DNA of 64,000 nucleotides, taken from Zizania palustris (lineage: Eukaryota > Streptophyta > Magnoliopsida > Poales > Poaceae). Below, one piece after another: positions 56,993 through 64,000 of the stretch. Location of the stretch: assembly GCA_019279435.1 (NCBI GenBank), contig JAAALK010000550.1:1-64000 (forward strand), given 5' to 3'. Below the pieces are notes generated by a model, which was not told where the DNA came from, searched no databases, and saw nothing but the letters and a program-made list of their open reading frames with translations. Both the position numbers and the translations under genes were made by a program. Positions within the stretch are counted from its first letter, which is position 1; each line of letters begins with the position of its first letter.

Positions 56993-58120
56993 TAACATAA
57001 AAATGAGAGTTAACACGAGATTTCAACTTTGAGATTCAGATGCATCATTTTATATTTTTATTGTACAAGCTAAGAGGTATTTTCTATCTATTTATAATTT
57101 TATATATCTATACTAATATAAAAACGAGTTTTTTATTGTACTTGTGCACTCATACCTTACCCATACGAAATGTAGACAGATGACTCATAATTTATTCTGT
57201 CAACTTATCATAATTTGTGGTACAGATTATAACAATCCGGTAAGCTGATGGAATCCATATTTGTTATAAGCTGAATTGTTATAATCCAAAGTTGAAACAA
57301 ACAAACCCTAACGTCTTCCATCTCGTTATATTTTTCTAACTTTTTTCATTATAAGTTTGACTCTCTAACTAATATGTGATCCCGAGACCTATATGTCAAT
57401 AAAAGGACGAGTGACATATATAAAACTATGTGGATTTTCATAAGTTTCTTTGTTTGATTGTTTATTTATTATGAACCATCTAAGCATCTTTTTAATTACT
57501 GTATTTTAGATTCCCACATAATTTATCTATATAGTCATTTCAATTTCTTTGTTTTTCCTATTATTATATTTATTAAGCCTTTAAAACAAAGGAAATTGGA
57601 TCCATATCATTATAATTTTTCGACTTTAAAGAAATGCTATTACAATTTACATATTTAGATTCATGTCATTACAAATTCAAAGAACTCCGAACTATATCAT
57701 TACAAATTATAGAATTCCAAAATATGCCATTACATTTTGTGAGAGCTATAATTTCAAAATGACATAAATCTAAATATACGAATTGTAATGACATTTTTTT
57801 AAAGTCGCAAAATTTTTATTACATACATCGAATTATTTCTTAAAATAACGAAGCTGGAGCCCGGAAATCGGGCCCTGAGCCCATGTCGCGTGGGCCCCAC
57901 ACGTGTCTCCCCATGCGCCCAAGACCACGGTTGACCAGCAAGCCGGTCCCACACGTCAGTGAGGGAGATGCAGCGCCCAAGGCGAGATCCCATCAGGCTG
58001 GGCCCACACGAAATTCAGAATTCGACCCCCCCCCCTCTTCTCCCCCCTTCGCTTCAAAAAATTTCAAATCTCTCCCTCTCCCTCTCTCGCTCTCGCTCGG
58101 CTACGCAGGCAGGGAGAGCG

Positions 58121-61100
58121 ATGAGGTCTCTCTTCTCCAAGCACGCGCGGCACCCGTCCACACCGCCGCCGTCGCCGCCGATCGCCGGCGGCGGCGGCGG
58201 CGGAAGAGGGGAGACGCCCCCGCGCCGCCGCGTCCCCAAGGAGAACGTCGACCCGGCGCCCTCCCCGGCGGGGCATCACCACCACCACGGCGCGGCTGCG
58301 GCGGACCACGCGCAGTGCTCCTCACCCTTTCGCTCCCCCGCCTCCGCCGCCAAGCCGCTAGGGAACCGCAACCGGAGCCTGCCCCCGCGTCCTCCCCCGT
58401 CGTCGAACCCGCTCAAGCGGAAGCTCGACGTCTCCGCCGCGGGCCAGGCTCGCGACGGCGGCGTCGCTGCCGACGGCCCCGCGCTCGACTTCCGGCGTGC
58501 AGGTAAGGAGCTAGCTAGGGTTTTTGCTTTTCGGATCGAGAGATTCGGTGGTGCCCTAGATCTGGCTTGACCGGTGGTGTACTTGCGCGGGCGTGTGGGT
58601 TGGTTGCAGGTGGTGGTGAGGATACGGCCGCCGTGCCGGGTGGAGGAGGAGGAGGCCGGGGAGGATGTACGGGCCTCTGAGGTGTGCGTGCGCACGACGG
58701 CGACCAACTCGGTTGCGATCCAGGGGCAGGACTTCACCTTCGACGCAGTCGCCGAAGCGGCCTCCACGCAGGTGAAGCTGGGGGAAAATTGGAGGATTTT
58801 GGGCCTAACATTTGTGTTCCTAGGGTTTCTATGGGCTTATACGGGCTGTGGATTATCTAAATTAATTTGCTGGACTTTCTGTACATTTAGATTATTAACG
58901 GTTGCACGTTTACTTTGATTGTCAACTAGTGCTTGTCTATTTTTAGATTATGCTCATCAAATGCTTATCTGTAAACAAATTCGGGAGGATTGATCACAGA
59001 GTGGTGATCTGGTGTAAGCCGGGAATTCCATCCATTTGGTAGTTTTACCATCCTTAAGATATGGCACATTTTTTTTGTCAGGGCTAAGGTCTGGGTTTAG
59101 TGGAAGTTTGCTATGTTTAGTTGTAACTGCAGTGAATAATTTTACTTGCTTGCTTTTCATGTCGGGTGGGGGGAGTTTGATTAATTTAACGGTATGTGTG
59201 CTATTGTTGGATTGTGTCATAACAGTTGTATTGTTAGTCTACACAATTTCACTTTTACCTTTAGTTAACTCTACTATAATTCTGGTGGCAAATTGTTTGA
59301 TTGAACATTTGTTGTTTGGACTTTTGTAGGAGCATATCTTCAAGCTTGTTGGGTTGCCACTTGTTGAAAACTGTCTGTCGGGTTTCAACAGCTCGATATT
59401 TGCCTATGGCCAGGTGATCATTATCTTAATCAAATATCCAACTGTCATTTACTTGTTGAAGACATATTGACTAATGTTCTTTCATTTTCATTTGATATTC
59501 TAAAAGACTGGCAGTGGTAAAACCTACACAATGTGGGGCCCTCTTTCTGCACTGTTAGAAGACTCAACGGGCAGTGAGAGGGGACTGACACCCCGTGTTT
59601 TTGAGCAGTTGTTCTCTCGGATTAAAGAAGTAACGTGTTGAACTTTTCTAACCTGCCTTTTCTGTTTTGAGTTTTTTTGAGTTGAAGTTGAAATTTGTGG
59701 TTCCATCTGCAGGAACAAGGAAAGCACGCTGATAAAGAGCTAACTTACCATTGCATCTGCTCTTTTCTAGAGGCAATTACTATTCTTAGAACCTAGGGTA
59801 TATTCTCATTGTTCTTGTTGTCTATAGAAAATGTAATCTGCCTTGATTATAATTTGCAGATCTACAATGAACAGATTACTGATTTGCTAGATCCATCTCT
59901 GAAAAATCTTCAGGTGAAATTAAATTGCAAAACTTAGTAGCATAGATATTTAGGCATTTTACTTATATGACCCATTCATTTGCAGATTAGAGAGGATGTT
60001 AGAACTGCCTGTGTCTATGTTGAATCATTGACAAAGGAGTTAGTTTTCACTACGAAGGATGTAACTCAACTGTTGGTGAAGGTATGTGCTCCTCAAACAT
60101 TATCATCTAAAGTTTTGCTTGTTAGATGTATTGTATCGCTTGCTGTGTATTTACTACAATGTTTTCTGCATATTTGTATAGTTGCCTATAAATTTTGGCC
60201 CATTGCAGTCCAAGTCCATTAGCCTCAACATTGCTCATATGTATATCATATTTTTTTTGCTGTTGAATATTTATTCTAATTTATAGCAGAATTATATTTT
60301 CCACGTAGCACTGTCAGATGTGATTTTGATTTTTGAACAATGTGCATTGTATGCTTATGATTACTCTGACCTAAACTACTTTGCATTTTTATTTATGCGC
60401 AAAACATTTTATTGATTTATCTCTTAGCTGGTTGATAATGTGCCCTGTCAGTCCTATGGGCATTGGAGAGTGTTAAATTTACCCAATTCCTTGTTCTCTT
60501 CGATGACAGTAATGTCATCAAGGAAGAATTTTATGCGAAAAAGTTTCACATATACTGTATAATTGTTCTAAAATTTTTATCACAATAGGTGAATTCTTAT
60601 TTTGTCCTAGTTGATATTTCCAGTAACCTCTCATACAAATACAGCATATTCTTTCTTACTCTCTTGTTGAACCCCAATTAATTCATATGTTGCAGGGCCT
60701 ATCGAATCGGAGGACTGGGGCAACAAGCGTGAATGCAGATAGCTCACGCTCACATTGTGTTTTTACATGTGTCATCAAATCTGAATCAAAGGTAGTTGAA
60801 TTTTGGCTTGCATTATGTTATATAGTTTTATTAATTACAGTATCATACTTTTGTAGTTTTGTGTTCTTTCAACTTTTGTTTGGGCATGTATATAACTATA
60901 TATTAATAAGCAAACTATGATTTTAAATGTGAGTTGAAATTATTGTTATCTGCATTAAGTATTCTTTCCCTTGTTATTATGATGCTCTATCTCTTCTTGC
61001 CTTGTTTCTGTGAGCTGATTATTGTTCTGAGTGAGGTTGCTGCCTCATATGCCCACATTATATTTCTAGTTTGTTCCATTCTTCAAAAGCATACACCAAA

Positions 61101-64000
61101 TCTTGATGCTTGTCTGGTCCTTGGTAGCTTGAAGGCATGTTTAGCATAGTCAATGCTTGAAGGCACATTTAGGGCTGCTAATCCTTGCAATTTTATGTTT
61201 GTTTGCCTATATATATCAATATACTACTACCGAGTGCCATTTAGGCTTTAGCAGTTTCTTTCTCTTTTTTCATCTATGTATCTATGTATGGGACAATTCT
61301 GCCCAAGCCTTGCATTCTGTCCTGCTTATTTTAGTCTGATGTTTTTTCATGGCCTTATGGGACACGCTATTATGTTTTTGGCACTTGTTTGCCTGTGTTT
61401 GCGCAGTGGAAGATACAAATTTAGCTATTGTAGCTGGACATTCCAAACTGCATAGAATTAGGTCGTTTTTTTTCAAGTAGAAAAGAAAGAGCTTTCATTG
61501 CTTATATAAATAGGAATATGCATTTTTCTTTTACTGACATCATAAAGTTAGTTATCCAGGTATTCTATGATGGAATTATCCCATGATTTTGGTGGTGATG
61601 AATGATACCTCATTTTTTGCATGTCTTTTGCATAAGTGAATGATACAACAATAGATCAACTCATTGCATTGGTCAAACAGTCAAACCAAAGAATCAAAAA
61701 CCTGATAAATGCTCTCTTAAATCGTCGGTAATTTCAGCATATATCCATGTCTTTCTTCTTGAATGCTTTGTTATTGTTATATAGAATCTGGAGGATGGCT
61801 CAAGCAGCACAAGGACTAGCAGGATAAACTTAGTAGATCTAGCTGGATCAGAGCGACAAAAGATAACCCATGCTTTTGGTGATCGCCTAAAAGAAGCAGG
61901 AAATATAAACCGTTCTCTATCACAACTTGGGTATGTTTATACTTTACAGTAAAGATATAGGTTGATTGAACACAGGCCATTGTTACCTTTGTGGATTATA
62001 TCATATGCTGTTGATTGTAAGATCTGCAATTGTTATTTGTGATACATTCATAGAAGTTATGTTTTGTCAATTCTGCTGTCGTTGTTGCCTTTTGTTAATA
62101 GTATAAACTTGAGTTCTATTCTTGCTTGCAAAATATGAGTAACTTTCTAGTTGTAATTGTTTGGTGATTTGTTATTTCATATTTGAATTTCCATGAAAGT
62201 AATAAGATGTATTTTGTAGCTTCATTTATTTTTCATTTTGTTGACAGATGATTGTGATTGGATATAGCTATGAAATGCAGATTCTGATTATTGTGTTTGT
62301 CCACTGCAGAAATTTGATTAATATATTGGCAGAAATATCACAGTCTGGAAAACAAAGGCATGTTCCATATCGTGATTCAAAGCTGACATTCCTATTACAA
62401 GAATCACTTGGTGGTAATGCCAAACTTGCAATGATTTGTGCTGTTTCACCATCACAAAGGTACTACTATGTTGAACCATAAGTCATTTTTCTCTGCTCTT
62501 TCTAGTGTTTTACTTACTGTATTTTCAATATTGTTATACAGCTGTAAGAGTGAAACATTAAGCACTCTTAGGTTTGCACAACGTGCGAAATCTATAAAAA
62601 ACAATGCTGTTGTCAATGAACAAAAAGAGGAAGATGTCAACATGTTGCGTGAGCAGATCAGGCAGTTGAAGGTACTATTTTGTTCTTATCGACAACTTTG
62701 TTGTTTTGTCTGTAATGCTTGTTCTTCTGACTCTAGTTCTCCATAAATTTCTTATTCTATATCCTATGACACATTGCAGGATGAACTTCACCGCATGAAG
62801 TCTGGAGGCTCAGATGGAAGCAGTGGAAGCTTTTCCACTGGATGGAATGCTAGGCGCAGTCTACATCTGCTCAAAATGAGTTTGGGTCGTCCAACTACGT
62901 TCCAAACTATCCATGAAGATAGTGGTGATGTAGAAATGGAAATTGATGAGAATGATATTGAGAAGCCCCACAATCATGAAAATATTGCAATATCTCCTGC
63001 AGATAATGAATCTAAAGAATTTAAGGCTTCAGTGAAAATAAGTGGTGGGACATCCCTTGTTGATGCATTTGATGGAGATAAGAATCTCATGCCAACAAAA
63101 AGGTCATGCTCGGATGACAGATGCAAGTTAAACCTGACTGCCAGCATACAGAGAGGACTTCAAGTCATAGGAAATCATCAAAACAATGGAGCATGGAGGA
63201 GAGCATCAGTTGGGTTCAATGCTAGAATTTTGGATGTTCAGCCTTGCAAGGTTGACGTAGCAATTCAGACTGACCCAGAAGAATCTGATCCAAGAGATAA
63301 CCTTCTGTCTCTAATTCCTTCTCGTGTACTTGAGACTAATGCAAATGTGAGCATGGATCCCAATTCATGCAGGGATCTGCAATTAGTACCAAGTGATGCT
63401 GGACCAATAAGTGATGAACTAAAACAACAGCAAATTCTGAAAGTAAGTTTAAGCAAAGTTGGTTGCATCTTTAAATGTGCTAACTAAAGCTACAATCTAT
63501 GTAGTTACAAATTGCTTTTGTCTGTATAGGCTGTGGAGAAGGTATTGGCTGGAGCAATCAGGCGAGAGATGGCACGTGATGAACAGTGTGCAAAGCAAGC
63601 TGCTGAAATTCAACAGCTAAATCGTTGGTAGGTTTCTTAACTCTATTAATTAACAAACAACATTTCGTGTTATGCTCTCTTAGCCATTCCCTTGTAGGTG
63701 CAACAATATAAACATGAACGTGAATGCAATGCAATAATCGCACAAACACGAGAAGGAAAAATTGCTAGGCTTGAAAGTCTTATGGATGGAACTTTACCGA
63801 CAGAAGAATTTATCCATGAGGAGTATCTATCTCTTATGAATGAGCACAAGGTTGGTTTTCTCTGAACTTCCCATTCCATTTTATTTCCTATACGTGTAGC
63901 ATATTTTTTTAAAAATCAGCACTTCACTTATCTGCTAATTTCCTTTAACTTATGTAATCAGCTGCTCCAAAAGAAATATGATAACCATCCTGAACTTTTA
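58121..64000 (+). CDS. KIN12: KIN-12 family phragmoplast kinesin (PAKRP1-like), 5' part, frame-disrupted
   Basis: KIN-12 plus-end motors organise phragmoplast microtubules in plant cytokinesis. Exons are 58121-58502, 58610-58771, 59330-59413, 59507-59629, 59713-59772, 59860-59913, 59986-60081, 60696-60791, 61795-61930, 62310-62459, 62542-62671, 62780-63442, 63530-63627, 63698-63850 and 63962 onward. The N-terminal extension has [11 protein letters not shown]. The motor shows VVVRIRPP, P-loop [48 protein letters not shown] and [18 protein letters not shown]. The neck has [12 protein letters not shown]. Next come a large acidic exon and coiled coil ([13 protein letters not shown]) cut by the window edge. 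The motor follows an N-terminal extension, as in AtPAKRP1. Exon 1 needs one base fewer near 58490 to end DSGVQ before VVVRIRPP. Exon 13 needs one more T near 63626 to give LNRLVQQYKHE. The exon ending at 59772 has a GC donor. The ATG at 58121 is the first in the right frame near the GC-rich exon. Confidence 0.9.

Larger units (their letters stand above)
50758..57840. other. AT-rich intergenic region rich in MITEs; no gene
   Basis: No conserved coding frame on either strand. Several named elements are listed separately. Also seen are tandem pairs near 53007-53215 (period about 105 bp) and 53392-53580, and an inverted ATTTGCCACT-type MITE about 54725-54875. Confidence 0.6.

Overview
The window is nuclear DNA from a grass, almost certainly a rice-like Oryza. 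The evidence is spliced plant genes with GC-rich first exons and AT-rich introns, many small Tourist, hAT and Mutator-type MITEs of rice type, and the order CDC5, RPS8, cystatin, KIN-12 kinesin. From memory this order fits rice chromosome 4, but I could not check it.

Layout. Bases 63-296 are the last exon of an unrecognised gene. Two related plus-strand genes follow. KNL2-A (3229-6771) encodes a SANTA domain and a C-terminal CENPC-k-like motif. KNL2-B (about 16037-19389) keeps the C-terminal exons but has no visible SANTA domain. Between them (6.8-15.1 kb) lies degenerate, repeat-rich DNA. A single-exon 755-residue PPR gene is on the minus strand (22396-24663), with a Pack-MULE-like element about 50 bp upstream of its start codon. 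From 25.8 to 30.1 kb the DNA is mostly MITEs and unrecognised GC-rich sequence. CDC5 (30531-38463, plus) carries a small LTR retrotransposon in its third intron. RPS8 (41008-43040, minus) has a telo-box/site II promoter. A decayed PIF/Harbinger element (43.7-47.2 kb) is split by a 1.85 kb hAT element. A cystatin gene (49421-49852, minus) has a foldback element upstream. From 50.8 to 57.8 kb there are nested MITEs and no gene. A KIN-12 kinesin gene starts at 58121 and runs off the right edge.

The genes do not form one pathway. Two themes recur: chromosome and cell division (KNL2 at centromeres, KIN-12 at the phragmoplast) and core RNA or ribosome work (CDC5, RPS8, PPR). A striking point is that several unrelated conserved genes (KNL2-A, KNL2-B, CDC5, kinesin) each have single-base frame breaks, mostly apparent deletions. 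PPR, RPS8 and cystatin are intact. This looks more like base-level assembly error than independent decay, although KNL2-A also has a real MITE in an exon.
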